This document shows positions 49,313 to 58,604 of a stretch of 64,000 bases of DNA, in pieces. The first letter of the stretch is position 1. Each line of letters opens with the position of its first letter. A program made the position numbers and the translations under genes. The DNA comes from CAIUGU01 sp965279735 (GTDB taxonomy: Bacteria; Pseudomonadota; Gammaproteobacteria; Steroidobacterales; Steroidobacteraceae), in NCBI GenBank assembly GCA_965279735.1, contig OZ257260.1, positions 1-64,000 on the forward strand, written 5' to 3'. The notes under the pieces were generated by a model. That model ran no database searches. It saw nothing but the letters and a program-made list of their open reading frames with translations, and was not told the origin of the DNA.

Positions 49313-49912
49313 ATGAAGCCGGCCGACGTTGCAAGCAGCTATGACCAGCTCGCAGAGCGCTGGGTTTCCCTCGAGCACTCGCAGAATGGAATTCCACAGC
49401 ACGAGCGGGCGATCGCGCTTCTTGATCGCAAGGGCTGCGCCCTGGACATTGGATGTGGGAGTAGTGGGCGGATCATAAATCTGCTGCAGAAGCATTCATT
49501 CAAGGTTGAAGGCGTTGATATCTCGGAGCGGATGATTGAGCTGGCCAGGCAACGGCATCCGGATGTCACTTTCTACTGCGCCGATGTTTGTGAATTGAAA
49601 CTTCCCAGGCAGTACGACTTGATCTCGGCGTGGGACAGTATCTGGCATGTGCCCTTGGCAGAGCAGCGACCTGTTCTGAAGAAAATCATGGAGGCACTGA
49701 CGCCCGAAGGCGTATTCATCTTCACAGCGCCGGGTATTGACGTGCCGACGGAGAAGGTTGATTCGGCCATGGGCCCGGAGATGTACTACAGCAGTCTCGG
49801 CATTCCACAGATACTCGAACTCGTGGCGGAGACAGGGTGTGTCTGTCGGCATCTGGAGTACGACCAGTATCCGGAGTTGCACCTGTATCTCATCGTGCAA
49901 CGAGGGTTCTAA
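49313..49912 (+). CDS. Class I SAM-dependent methyltransferase
   Basis: A 199-residue methyltransferase: motif I ALDIGCGSSGRIINLL near residue 43, VEGVDISERMIELAR with the acidic ribose-binding residue, YCADVCELKLPRQYDLISAWDSIWHVP, and a post-motif strand. The ATG at 49313 is 240 bp from the divergent AhpD-like gene. The region between them holds no further gene. It is the third and least similar of the three methyltransferases in this accessory block. Confidence 0.82.
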   Translation: MKPADVASSYDQLAERWVSLEHSQNGIPQHERAIALLDRKGCALDIGCGSSGRIINLLQKHSFKVEGVDISERMIELARQRHPDVTFYCADVCELKLPRQYDLISAWDSIWHVPLAEQRPVLKKIMEALTPEGVFIFTAPGIDVPTEKVDSAMGPEMYYSSLGIPQILELVAETGCVCRHLEYDQYPELHLYLIVQRGF

Positions 49913-49915
49913 CGC

Positions 49916-50506
49916 GTGTGCATCCTACAACGCATCTCGAAAAAGAGAACCGTGATAACGGGGCTGATTGTTATTGGTTCAGCCGTATTGTTCGGCTGGA
50001 CGCAGTACGGGCTTAATCCTGGAACGAATCTGGAGGGTTTGATGGTTGCCAGATGGTGGCGGTGCCAGGGAGCAAACCGTCCATTGCTGAGTACGCATGC
50101 GCTTCCTTGGATGCTTACTTACAAATATTCAGGCGAGGCTTACCACGACCTAACCGTTACGGTTCAAAGCAATGGCGATATGAAGCTCGTAGGTGAAGAT
50201 CCTGATTTCATAGTCATGCCATTTCCCGATGAAAGAGAGCAACGTCTTACGGCAATCGAAGTGCAAGAGATTGCAGACGTCGTTGATGAAACAGGTCTTT
50301 TATGTTTGACGACTCATATCAGAGACGGCGCCATCCGTATGGATTCAGCGCGCGTTGCGATTGAAGTGACTAGCGGGCCTTATTCTGAATCAATCTTCAT
50401 AGATGGAGGTCATACAGTCGCTGATGAGCCAGCGTTCGATGCGGTAGTCGACCGCTTATGTAAGTTCCAAAAGCGATTGGAGAGAAATGGAAGGCGAACT
50501 TGCTGA
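49916..50506 (+). CDS. Hypothetical membrane-anchored protein
   Basis: A 196-residue protein that I do not recognise, with one N-terminal TM segment (TVITGLIVIGSAVLFGW) and an extracytoplasmic part containing SGEAYHDLTVTVQSNGDMKLVG and IEVTSGPYSESIFIDGG, a likely beta-rich fold. The start is GTG at 49916, 4 bp after the methyltransferase stop, so it may be in the same transcript. Codon use is more AT-rich than in the housekeeping genes. Confidence 0.6.
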   Translation: MCILQRISKKRTVITGLIVIGSAVLFGWTQYGLNPGTNLEGLMVARWWRCQGANRPLLSTHALPWMLTYKYSGEAYHDLTVTVQSNGDMKLVGEDPDFIVMPFPDEREQRLTAIEVQEIADVVDETGLLCLTTHIRDGAIRMDSARVAIEVTSGPYSESIFIDGGHTVADEPAFDAVVDRLCKFQKRLERNGRRTC

Positions 50507-50714
50507 TGCCTTTAAGACTGAATGCGCTCAAGCAGCGGTGAGCTGAACTGTTATTGGCCTTTGCGCGTGGCCGTTTTTACACGGTCAGCCTGGCGACAAG
50601 GCTGTAGGATTCTGGGGACCGTTCCGTCCACACTTTCGGGAGTGCCTCCAGCCTGACATGAGGTTCTCATATGAGTCGGGACTCTTCCTCCCATGCTCAA
50701 GTCAGAAGATATCG

Positions 50715-51896
50715 ATGACTAATCCCAGAACGGCAATATTCTTCGGGCCACTTGAATCGCTGCGGGGAGCTGCTGCGCTCATCGTGGCCATCCACCATGC
50801 CAACTGGTGGCATCCGATAGGGGCGCTGCCGTTCATGCAGAATGCGGCGCTGATGGTGGACTTTTTTTTCGTTCTTTCCGGTTTCATCATCTGTCATCGC
50901 TACGGCCATCGTCTTTCTTCGCTGACCGATCTTTTGCGGTTCATGTGGCTGCGCTTTGGCCGGCTTTACCCGCTGCACCTTGCGTTCCTGCTGGTGTTCC
51001 TCCTCATCGAGACGGCAAAACTCGTCGCGGAGATGCACTTCGGAATCGAAGCGGACAAACCGGCGTTCACGGTGAATGGACCGGCCGCGTTCTTCTCCAA
51101 CCTTTTCCTGCTTCAATCCCTCGGCTTCCACGATTCGCTCACCTACAATTTTCCCGCCTGGAGCATCAGCACGGAGTTCTACACTTACGCACTGTTTTCC
51201 ATCCTCGTCCTGGCGATGGGCCCGCGCTCCCTGAGTTACGTGGGTTCGGTCCTGATTGCTGGAGCCCTCGGGATCCTGGTGGCGAACGGACAGGCCTCCT
51301 TTGAAGTCGCGGGTGTGGATTTCGCTTTCATCCGCTGTGTTGCAGGCTTCTTCTTTGGCGTCCTGGCATACCGCGTTTACGCGCGCACAGCCTGGCGTTT
51401 TGAGGCGCCTGGATTCCTTCAGCGCTGGATTGCGCCTGCTGCGCTCGTCGTGGTCATTGCCGTTTTAAGCATCAAACCGCGTGGGCAGTACGATCCGTAT
51501 GTGATGCCCCTGTTCGCTTTTCTTGTATGGTCATTCGGGGTGGCCCGCCAGACACCAGTCATCGGCTTTCTCCAGATCCGTGCTCTGACGTGGCTGGGGA
51601 CGATTTCCTATTCGATCTACATGTCGCATGCGGCCGTCGTTTGGGGGCTGAAACAATTCCTGACCCTGGTGCTGCATCAACCGAAAGTCATGGATGCCGA
51701 TCCGACTGAAGCGGCAATCCTGACATCGTCAACGCTGGGGACCGTTTTCCTGGCCGTCTATGTGGCGATCGTTCTCCTGTTGTCGAGTGCAACGTATCTG
51801 ATGATCGAAAAGCCGCTTCGCGACAAGTCACGAATCCTTGCTGCACGCTGGTTTCCCGCTCCTTCATCGGAGGCCCTTGCTCGGCTTGCGGGGTAG
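50715..51896 (+). CDS. Acyltransferase 3 family membrane protein
   Basis: A 393-residue protein with about ten TM segments of the acyltransferase-3 (OafA/NodX-like) family, which O-acetylates or otherwise acylates surface glycans. The signature LESLRGAAALIVAIHHANWW near residue 12 carries the catalytic-type RG...H motif, and FFFVLSGFIICHRYG with WLRFGRLYPLHLAFL follow. ATG 50715 is chosen over 50658 because it begins just before the conserved domain and has a purine-rich site upstream. No glycan biosynthesis genes flank it. Confidence 0.87.
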   Translation: MTNPRTAIFFGPLESLRGAAALIVAIHHANWWHPIGALPFMQNAALMVDFFFVLSGFIICHRYGHRLSSLTDLLRFMWLRFGRLYPLHLAFLLVFLLIETAKLVAEMHFGIEADKPAFTVNGPAAFFSNLFLLQSLGFHDSLTYNFPAWSISTEFYTYALFSILVLAMGPRSLSYVGSVLIAGALGILVANGQASFEVAGVDFAFIRCVAGFFFGVLAYRVYARTAWRFEAPGFLQRWIAPAALVVVIAVLSIKPRGQYDPYVMPLFAFLVWSFGVARQTPVIGFLQIRALTWLGTISYSIYMSHAAVVWGLKQFLTLVLHQPKVMDADPTEAAILTSSTLGTVFLAVYVAIVLLLSSATYLMIEKPLRDKSRILAARWFPAPSSEALARLAG

Positions 51897-52077
51897 TCTC
51901 TTTCTTAGACTGCACCACTCCCGTCCAGCGTTTTGCGGCAGTGCATCAATGTGGTTCACCCCAGTACTGCCCCGTGCGGATAATTCCTTTAAATATAAAT
52001 AGTTAATACTTTGGCATTGATCTTGCTGCATAGCAGCACGAGCCCCTTTAGCTCGCTGCATGTTCCAGGAGATCGCC

Positions 52078-52392
52078 ATGAAGATTCGTACCCCCGTTCT
52101 CGCCGCGCTGGCTACCACAGCGTTATTCGCCGTTCCGGTCGCCAGCCAGGCGTCGACGTACCAAACGGCCCTGAATGCCTGCGTGAAGGCATTCATGTCC
52201 ACCGCCTTTGCAGACAAGGAGCCGATGAAGGTTGTCGATATCAGTCAGTCCGGCACGACGCTGATGCCGACGTATACCCGCTCGTACAGCTTTACCCTCA
52301 CTGCAATCGGCGGCAACAGCGGCAAGCGTCTGGCGCAGACGACTTGCACGACCGACAAGGCAGGCAGCGTCACGATCGAAGAAGTGGAATAG
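52078..52392 (+). CDS. Small secreted protein of unknown function
   Basis: A 104-residue protein with a clear Sec signal (MKIRTPVLAALATTALFAVPVASQAS). The mature part, about 78 residues, has two cysteines (LNACVKAF, AQTTCTTD) that could form a disulfide and a strand-rich middle. AGGAG precedes the ATG by 7 bp. An AT-rich stretch (51970-52010, with TATAAATAG and TTAATACTT) about 70-105 bp upstream is a plausible promoter. No family recognised. Confidence 0.68.
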   Translation: MKIRTPVLAALATTALFAVPVASQASTYQTALNACVKAFMSTAFADKEPMKVVDISQSGTTLMPTYTRSYSFTLTAIGGNSGKRLAQTTCTTDKAGSVTIEEVE

Positions 52393-52630
52393 GCCCGGAG
52401 TGCGGGGTGCGGACGAAGGGCCGGCAATGCCGGATTCCTCCGTGCCCCGCTCGGTTCTGGTGAATGTTTTCGTTTGTACTGTGGCAATGAGCCTTGCCGA
52501 GGATTCGCTCGAACCTCCCTCGCGCGCTTGAACGCCCTTCATTCCTGAAGAACCCGGTTGCTGGCATGCAGCTTGAGAAGCAACAGGAGCTGCTGGAGAA
52601 TCCCGGGGCCATTCAGGCTCTGGAAGATCC

Positions 52631-52885
52631 ATGTCCGACATCCAATTCACGGCCGACGAGAAGGCGATCATCGTCGGGAAGATCCAGCTCTATTTTTCTG
52701 AAGAATTGAAACAGAAGCTCGGCCGGTTTGAGGCGGAGTTCCTTCTCGACTTCGTGTCCGAAGAGCTGGGGGCGTACTTCTACAATCGCGGGCTGTATGA
52801 CGCGCAGGCAGTTCTCGCCTCTAAAATAGATGACGTTCAGGACTCGATCTTTCAGCTGGAGCAGAAAACAGCGTTCAAGCGCTAG
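52631..52885 (+). CDS. DUF2164 family protein
   Basis: An 84-residue acidic protein matching the DUF2164 pattern: FTADEKAIIVGKIQLYFSEEL, EAEFLLDFVSEELGAYFYNRG and LYDAQAVLASKIDDVQDSIFQLE. It is wholly helical with no export signal. No function is assigned to the family to my knowledge. The 238 bp before it hold no gene, and it is followed 31 bp later by the RNase Z-like gene. Confidence 0.85.
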   Translation: MSDIQFTADEKAIIVGKIQLYFSEELKQKLGRFEAEFLLDFVSEELGAYFYNRGLYDAQAVLASKIDDVQDSIFQLEQKTAFKR

Positions 52886-52916
52886 TCACGCGGCGTGCGC
52901 AGTCGAAGAGGGGAGC

Positions 52917-53837
52917 ATGGATAGACGTACCTTTCTTGGAAGCGTGGCAGGCGCAGCGGCAAGCTGGCCTTTGGTTGCATCGGCGCAGGAGCGCAAGACA
53001 AGGCTGATTCTGCTCGGAACGGGTGGCGGACCCCGGCCACGCAAGGCAAGTTCCGCATCGGCGCAGGTCATCATCGCGAACGGCACGCCCTACGTTGTCG
53101 ATTGCGGCGACGGTGTTGCCCGCCAGCTTGTTTTCGCAGGTGTCCCGCTCGACAAGCTGCGCCATATTTTCATCACGCATCATCATTCGGATCACAACGC
53201 CGACTACGGGAATCTGATCTGGCTCGCGTGGGCCGCGGGACTGCGCACGCCTGTTGATGCATGGGGTCCGCCGCCGCTTGCGAAGATGACCGACCTGTTT
53301 CTGGAGATGAACGCGTTCGATATCGATATCCGCATCGCGAATGAGGGCAGGGTGCCGCTGCGCCCGCTCATACATGTACATGAAATCGGTGAGGGCGGTG
53401 TCGTCATGCAGGATGACAATGTCAAGGTGACCTCAACTCTTGTGGATCACCCGCCGGTGCCGCTCGCATTCGCATACCGTTTTGATACGAGCGACCGTTC
53501 GATCGTGATCTCCGGGGATACGCAGCGTTCTCCCAGGCTCGTCGAGCTGGCGCAGGGCGCCGACGTTCTGGTCCATTCGGTCGTGTATGTTCCTGCGGTG
53601 GAACGGATGGTTGCACGGGTACCCAATGCGGCCACGCTCAAGGAAAGCATCATTGCCCACCAGACCTCGGTCGAGGATGCCGGACGAATCGCGCAGGAAG
53701 CTGGCGTGAAGATGCTGGTTCTCTCACACTTGGTCCCGCCGGATGATCCCGAAGTCACTGAGCAGATGTGGGTCGATTCGGCCCGCAAGTACTTCAAGGG
53801 GCCCGTGGTCCTGGGCAAGGACTTGCTCGAAATCTGA
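52917..53837 (+). CDS. Tat-exported metallo-beta-lactamase-fold hydrolase (RNase Z/arylsulfatase-like)
   Basis: A 306-residue protein with a twin-arginine signal (DRRTFLGSVAG) and a metallo-beta-lactamase fold of the RNase Z/AtsA-type group: LLGTGGGPRPRKASSASAQ, VDCGDGVARQL, THHHSDHNADYG, ISGDTQRSPRL and LSHLVPPDD. The extracytoplasmic location makes a tRNase role unlikely; a sulfatase- or phosphodiesterase-like activity is more probable. ATG 52917 follows GAGGGGAG. Confidence 0.87.
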   Translation: MDRRTFLGSVAGAAASWPLVASAQERKTRLILLGTGGGPRPRKASSASAQVIIANGTPYVVDCGDGVARQLVFAGVPLDKLRHIFITHHHSDHNADYGNLIWLAWAAGLRTPVDAWGPPPLAKMTDLFLEMNAFDIDIRIANEGRVPLRPLIHVHEIGEGGVVMQDDNVKVTSTLVDHPPVPLAFAYRFDTSDRSIVISGDTQRSPRLVELAQGADVLVHSVVYVPAVERMVARVPNAATLKESIIAHQTSVEDAGRIAQEAGVKMLVLSHLVPPDDPEVTEQMWVDSARKYFKGPVVLGKDLLEI

Positions 53838-53910
53838 TCCCGTCTCCTGATTGATCTGATTGCGTCTATAAGGAACGCAGGCTGAAGCCCTATCCGTTGG
53901 AGGTGAAAAG

Positions 53911-54072
53911 ATGAAACATCACTTGATTACCGGCGCGTGCCTCGTGGGGGCGATCGGCTGTTATTGGGCTGGAATTGACAAAGGGGCAGTAGCCTTCGCC
54001 ATGGGCGGGCTGCTTCTCGAAGCCTTCTTCTGGATTCGTCTTTTCCGCAAGCGTCCGGCGAGCACGCCTTGA
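53911..54072 (+). CDS. Small membrane protein (53 residues)
   Basis: ATG 53911 follows GGAGGTGAAAAG and opens 53 codons (MKHHLITGACLVGAIGCYWAG, then AVAFAMGGLLLEAFFWIRLF and a basic end). Two hydrophobic segments are evident. Its TGA overlaps the TTG start of the next gene, and its ribosome site is stronger than that of its neighbours, which supports it as real. No family recognised. Confidence 0.65.
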   Translation: MKHHLITGACLVGAIGCYWAGIDKGAVAFAMGGLLLEAFFWIRLFRKRPASTP

Positions 54073-54545
54073 GAGGCTTTCTGGCAGTAACGACCCTATG
54101 GCTGGTGGCTATCGGGATTGCACCGGCCTGGTCGCAAAGCGAAATTTCCGGAACGGCTATTTACAGGGAACGTATCGCGCTGCCGCCGGATGCGGTGTTC
54201 GAAGCGACGCTGGAAGATGTGTCCCGAGCCGGGGCTCGTTCAGTGGTGCTGGGGCGACACCGCATTGAATCGCCCGGCCAGCCGCCGATCCGGTTCAAGA
54301 TCGACTACGACCCCGCGATCATCATGCCGGCCAACCGCTATGCGATCCGGGCACGGATCACGCGCAATGGGCAACTGATGTTCACGACGGATACTTTCTA
54401 TCCTGCATTCTCGGGTGATGAACCCACTTACCCGCTGGAGTTGCTGCTGCGCATGGTGCCCGCCAAAGCAGGAGCTTCCGCCATTCATGTCGAGTCGCCT
54501 TACGTACTGCTCGCCTTTGCAGCAGCGCCACGGATCGGACACTGA
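54069..54545 (+). CDS. YbaY-family secreted protein
   Basis: A 158-residue protein with a signal peptide (LAVTTLWLVAIGIAPAWSQ). The YbaY core follows: ISGTAIYRERIALPPDAVFEATLEDVSRAG, then PIRFKIDYDPAIIMPANRYAIRARI and GQLMFTTDTFYPA (shown as parts). E. coli YbaY is a glycoprotein or polysaccharide-metabolism-linked lipoprotein; here no lipobox cysteine is present. The start is TTG at 54069, overlapping the small membrane protein stop. Confidence 0.78.
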   Translation: MRGFLAVTTLWLVAIGIAPAWSQSEISGTAIYRERIALPPDAVFEATLEDVSRAGARSVVLGRHRIESPGQPPIRFKIDYDPAIIMPANRYAIRARITRNGQLMFTTDTFYPAFSGDEPTYPLELLLRMVPAKAGASAIHVESPYVLLAFAAAPRIGH

Positions 54546-54546
54546 A

Positions 54547-54906
54547 TTGCCGCTGCACAACTCACTGATCGTTTTCGTCCTGATCGTGCTGTCCGGCTTT
54601 GCGGATTCGCTCGGCTTCGTCTACGCCTCGAAGATCTGGGACAAAGACGCTCTCTCGTGGATCAACGTCGGCAAGAGCGCGATGGGCTGGGGCATCGGCA
54701 TTTCGCTGTACGTCGTATCGCTCCGTTACATGGCGCGCATGGGCGTGACTTCCGCTGAAGTGCAGACCATCGTCTGGTTCGCGATGACGATCATCGGTGT
54801 CGTGATCTTCAGCGGGAAGTTCTTCACCTGGCCGCGTCTCGAGCAGGGCGTTGCAGTGCTGGTGCTCGTCGGACTCAGCTGGCTGCTCGCCCGCACGACG
54901 GAATAA
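54547..54906 (+). CDS. Small four-helix membrane protein, DMT/SMR-like
   Basis: A 119-residue protein with four hydrophobic segments: SLIVFVLIVLSGFADSLGF, INVGKSAMGWGIGISLYVV, VQTIVWFAMTIIGVVIF and GVAVLVLVGLSWLLA, arranged like small multidrug-resistance or drug/metabolite transporters. I cannot place it in a named family. The start is probably TTG at 54547, 1 bp after the YbaY stop; no better start exists in frame before the first helix. Confidence 0.62.
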   Translation: MPLHNSLIVFVLIVLSGFADSLGFVYASKIWDKDALSWINVGKSAMGWGIGISLYVVSLRYMARMGVTSAEVQTIVWFAMTIIGVVIFSGKFFTWPRLEQGVAVLVLVGLSWLLARTTE

Positions 54907-55026
54907 AATAAAAACCAAGTGCAGTCGGTAATTGGTCTGTGTTACCGTCAGGCTGCGATCCGGAACAGCAAGTTCCGGATGAATGAATAAAGATCCAAAG
55001 TGATCTGCTGTCGGTTTGGGGGAGTC

Positions 55027-56094
55027 ATGAGCTTGCAGTTTCGCCAGCTTGTCCTGTTGCTCGCGTGCACGATCGCGCTATGCACTCCCGGCTTCGCGCA
55101 GGCCCCCGGCAGCATTACCGCAAAACTCGTCGATCCCAACGGTGCGGTGATCACGAACCTGCAACTCGTGACCGTGTCGATGCGGAACAAGACCACCAGC
55201 GAGGTGACTTCAGTCCCTCTGCCAATCAACGGCATCTTCACGATCACGGGACTCGCGCCCGGTGACTATGACCTCATCGTGCCGATCGGTTGCTGCATGT
55301 ACACGCCCTACGAACAGCAGGGCGTCAGCATTGCGGCCGGCAAGGAGCTGAAGATCGACCTGCCCATCGGCTGGGGCATGAATCTCGGCACCATCGGCGA
55401 CGATCCCGTGCAACTGGCCAACGACATGCGTGCGGGCGCGGGTGATGTCAGCGGCCCCACACCGCGGACACCCGATGGCAAAGTGGATTTCGGCGGCTTC
55501 TGGTCGAATTTGCCGACGCCACCGGGCGGCGCGCCCAGATTGCCACCGATGCAACCGTGGGCTGCCGAAATGCAGCAACAACTGCAGAAAGTGAATACGC
55601 AGAACGCAGGTGCGTACTGCCTGCCGCAGTTCGCGATTCCTGTCGCGGGTGGATTTCCCTACAAGATCGTGCAGTCGAAGGACGCCCTCGTTTCGATTAC
55701 TGAATTCATGTCGCCCGGCTGGCGGCAGGTGTTTCTCGACGGTCGTCCACACCCCGCGATGGATGAATGGAATCCGGCGTGGCATGGACATTCCGTCGGT
55801 CACTGGGAAGGCGACACCCTCGTGATCGACACGGTCGGTTACAACGAAGTCACTCCGGGCTTCGGCGTCCATTCTGAAAAACTGCATGTGATCGAACGGT
55901 GGACCCGGCCGGATCGCGGTCGTCTGCAGGTCGATGTTACCGCGACGGATCCTGAGGCCTGGACAGGCGAGTTCAAGTTCAGCTTCGCTGCAGGCCTGGT
56001 GCCCAACCAGGAAGTGCTCGAATTCGTCTGCGCCGAGAACAACCAGGACATCCTGCATTTCGGTTCGGATAGGGCGTGGAGAGGCCGGCCGTGA
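55027..56094 (+). CDS. Secreted protein with carboxypeptidase-regulatory-like N-terminus
   Basis: A 355-residue exported protein. The signal peptide (LVLLLACTIALCTPGFAQ) is followed by an Ig-like regulatory domain (ITAKLVDPNGAVITNLQLVTVS, then INGIFTITGLAPGDYDLIVP). The C-terminal 230 residues start with TPDGKVDFGGFWSNLP and contain HGHSVGHWEGDTLVIDTVGYNE, a block seen in many acidobacterial and proteobacterial proteins adjacent to DUF6152 genes (from memory). ATG 55027 follows GGGGGAG. No enzymatic motif is identified. Confidence 0.72.
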   Translation: MSLQFRQLVLLLACTIALCTPGFAQAPGSITAKLVDPNGAVITNLQLVTVSMRNKTTSEVTSVPLPINGIFTITGLAPGDYDLIVPIGCCMYTPYEQQGVSIAAGKELKIDLPIGWGMNLGTIGDDPVQLANDMRAGAGDVSGPTPRTPDGKVDFGGFWSNLPTPPGGAPRLPPMQPWAAEMQQQLQKVNTQNAGAYCLPQFAIPVAGGFPYKIVQSKDALVSITEFMSPGWRQVFLDGRPHPAMDEWNPAWHGHSVGHWEGDTLVIDTVGYNEVTPGFGVHSEKLHVIERWTRPDRGRLQVDVTATDPEAWTGEFKFSFAAGLVPNQEVLEFVCAENNQDILHFGSDRAWRGRP

Positions 56095-56130
56095 TACCAG
56101 GCCGGATCAATGAGCGGGGAGAGTGAAATC

Positions 56131-56532
56131 ATGAAGACTCGTCTGCGTACCCTCGCCGCAACGCTGCTCATCGCGATTGCAGTGCCGGCCATCGCCCACC
56201 ATTCGTTTGTTGCCCAATACGATCCGGCGAAGCCGAGCAGCATCAAGGGGACTATCACGAAGGTGGAGTGGAGCAACCCGCACGCCCGCTTCTACCTGGA
56301 TGTGAAAGATGCGAAGGGTGTGACGGGCAACTGGCATGTCGAGCTGGGGAGTCCGAACACGCTGCTGCGTTACTCGTGGAAGCGCGACACCCTGAAGGTG
56401 GGTGATGAGATCAGCGTGGACGGCTATCTCGCGCGTGACGGCTCAAACCTCATCAACGCCAAGACGGTGAAGTTCGCCGATGGACGCGAAATCAAGGCAG
56501 GCTCATCTCAGGAGCTGACGGAGACTCGGTAA
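56131..56532 (+). CDS. DUF6152 family periplasmic protein
   Basis: A 133-residue exported protein with signal MKTRLRTLAATLLIAIAVPAIA, then AHHSFVAQYDPAKPSSIKGTITKVEWSNPHARFYLDV (DUF6152 block, in parts AHHSFVAQYDP and TITKVEWSNPHARFYLDV). The histidine pair directly after the signal could bind copper. These small OB-fold-like proteins are common in bacteria that degrade organic compounds; no function is proven. ATG 56131 lies 36 bp after the previous gene stop, so the two are probably co-transcribed. Confidence 0.85.
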   Translation: MKTRLRTLAATLLIAIAVPAIAHHSFVAQYDPAKPSSIKGTITKVEWSNPHARFYLDVKDAKGVTGNWHVELGSPNTLLRYSWKRDTLKVGDEISVDGYLARDGSNLINAKTVKFADGREIKAGSSQELTETR

Positions 56533-56752
56533 TCAGCGGGCTTGTCGACTACAGGAATTGTGGTGTTTTGAACTCGAATGTCTGATGCACTGCGATTCAT
56601 GAAGAAAAATAGTCAGGCATCCGACTGGACTTTTTAGGCCTGGTGCCCGAGTGTCTCGCCTTGCGATATTCAAGGTTCTTTTTGACCTGCGTTTCGATGC
56701 CGGCCACCGAGCCCGCGCCATAAAACAAGCTTCAGACCAAGGGGATTTCCGC

Positions 56753-58585
56753 ATGTCCATCCAGTTGCCGCGCGTAAGCCGTTCCTGCGCGGGTGCGTTG
56801 AGCACGTTTGCCATTCCTGCTCTTGCAGGTCTTGCCGTTGCCGTTCTATCCGGCGATGCCCTTTATGCCGCCGAGGCACAGCCTGCCGCGAGCACTGCAG
56901 TCGCCCCCGCTTCTCCGGTCAGCATCAGTCCGGTGACGGACGCGATGCTGTTGCACCCCGATCCGGGTAGCTGGCTGATGTGGCGGGGGAACCTGTCGGG
57001 CTGGCAGTACAGCGAGCTCAAGCAGGTCACTGCACGCAATGTCGGCCAGCTACGGTTGGTGTGGAGCCGCGGCATGGGCCCGGGCGCCCAGGAAGCGATG
57101 CCGCTCGTGCACGACGGCATGATGTACCTGCCGAACCCCTCTGATTACACACAGGCCATTGATGCCGCGACCGGTGATCTCAAGTGGGAGTATCGCCGCC
57201 CGGTGCCTGAAGACATCGCCCAGTACTTCCCGGCCCCGAGCGCGAACCGCAGCCTCGCCATCTACGGCAAGCTGATCTATGACTCAGGCCTCGACAACTA
57301 CTCCTATGCGATCGATGCCGAGACCGGCAAGCTCGCCTGGGAGACCAAGGTGCTGGATTACAAGAAGGGCGCCAAGGCCTCATCCGGTCCCTTCATCGCC
57401 CACGGCAAGCTGATCTCCACCCGCGGCTGCGAACCCGAAGGCGGTCCTGATGCCTGCGTGATCGTTGGCCACGATCCGGTGTCAGGCAAAGAGCTCTGGC
57501 GCACCCGCACGATCCCGAAGCCCGGTGAACTCGGTGATGAGAGCTGGGCCGGTCTGCCCGATGCCGAGCGTCAGCACGTCGGTACGTGGATGGTCCCGAG
57601 CTACGACCCCGAGCTGAACCTGATCTATGTGGGCACCAGCGTCACCCATCCGGCCCCGAAGTTCATGCTGACGGGCAACGACAACCAGTACCTCTATCAC
57701 GACTCGACGCTGGCTATTAACCCCGACACCGGCAAGATCGTCTGGTACTACCAGCATCTCGTCGATCACTGGGACCTGGACCATACCTTCGAGCGCATCC
57801 TGGTCGACACTCAAGTGGCCCCGAACAAGAACGAAGTGGCCTGGATGAACCCGCGCATCAAGCCGGGCGAGAGAAGAAAGGTCCTGACCGGCATCCCCGG
57901 CAAGACCGGCGTCGTGTACACCCTCGACCGGGCCACCGGTGAGTTTTTATGGGCCCGGCCCACCATCAAGCAGACGGTCGTGGGCAGCATCGATGGCGCG
58001 ACCGGCAAGGTCACGGTGAACCCGGAGGCGGTGTTCAAGAAGAAGGGCGACAGTGCGTTCATCTGCCCCACCTTGAACGGGGGCAAGAACTGGTGGGGCG
58101 GGGCCTACAGCCCGCTGACCAACGCCATGTACTTCTCGCTGCAGAACACGTGTGGCACGGTCACGGCCATTGCCGACAAGCCGTCACCCGACTCGCTGTA
58201 CGCGGTGACCGGACGCGGTGAGCTCGCCCCGGGCACCACCAATGTCGGGAGCATCTACGCGATCTCGGTCGCCACGGGCGAGACCCTGTGGAAGTACGAG
58301 CAGCGCTCGGGCACGCTGTCGCTCTTGGCCACGGGCAGTGGCCTACTGTTCGCGGGCGATGTGAACGGCCGGTTCCGGGCCATGGACCAGAAGACAGGCA
58401 AGATCCTGTGGGAGATGAATCTCGGCGCCTCGGTCACCGGCTACCCGATCACGTACTCGGTGAAGGGCAAGCAGTACGTGGCCGTCAGCACCGGCGGACC
58501 GTTCATCCCCATGACCAGTCTCACGCCTGAACTCAAAATCGGCTCCAGCAACCAGATGTTCGTGTTCGCGTTGCCGGATCGCTGA
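56753..58585 (+). CDS. PQQ-binding-like beta-propeller quinoprotein dehydrogenase
   Basis: A 610-residue exported protein (signal LAVAVLSGDALYAAEA) with the eight-bladed propeller of PQQ-dependent alcohol or sugar dehydrogenases: WLMWRGNLSGWQYSELKQVT at the start, blade motifs AIDAATGDLKWEYRR and AIDAETGKLAWETKV, LVDHWDLDHTFERILVD, and GGKNWWGGAYSP, which in the family forms the cofactor floor. No haem c motif and no vicinal Cys pair are seen, so an external electron acceptor is needed; the cytochrome lipoprotein at 60264 is a candidate. Substrate unknown. Confidence 0.87.
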   Translation: MSIQLPRVSRSCAGALSTFAIPALAGLAVAVLSGDALYAAEAQPAASTAVAPASPVSISPVTDAMLLHPDPGSWLMWRGNLSGWQYSELKQVTARNVGQLRLVWSRGMGPGAQEAMPLVHDGMMYLPNPSDYTQAIDAATGDLKWEYRRPVPEDIAQYFPAPSANRSLAIYGKLIYDSGLDNYSYAIDAETGKLAWETKVLDYKKGAKASSGPFIAHGKLISTRGCEPEGGPDACVIVGHDPVSGKELWRTRTIPKPGELGDESWAGLPDAERQHVGTWMVPSYDPELNLIYVGTSVTHPAPKFMLTGNDNQYLYHDSTLAINPDTGKIVWYYQHLVDHWDLDHTFERILVDTQVAPNKNEVAWMNPRIKPGERRKVLTGIPGKTGVVYTLDRATGEFLWARPTIKQTVVGSIDGATGKVTVNPEAVFKKKGDSAFICPTLNGGKNWWGGAYSPLTNAMYFSLQNTCGTVTAIADKPSPDSLYAVTGRGELAPGTTNVGSIYAISVATGETLWKYEQRSGTLSLLATGSGLLFAGDVNGRFRAMDQKTGKILWEMNLGASVTGYPITYSVKGKQYVAVSTGGPFIPMTSLTPELKIGSSNQMFVFALPDR

Positions 58586-58604
58586 ATCATCAAAGGGTAA
58601 AGCA

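Noticed and set aside
49904..49918. Further attC left core (TTCTAAC) after the third methyltransferase
   Set aside because: The first base does not fit RYYYAAC, and no right core or complementary arms follow.
54958..54980. Hairpin ATCCGGAA...TTCCGGAT as a terminator
   Set aside because: The 8-bp stem is perfect, but no T-run follows on either strand; it may be a protein site or processing element.
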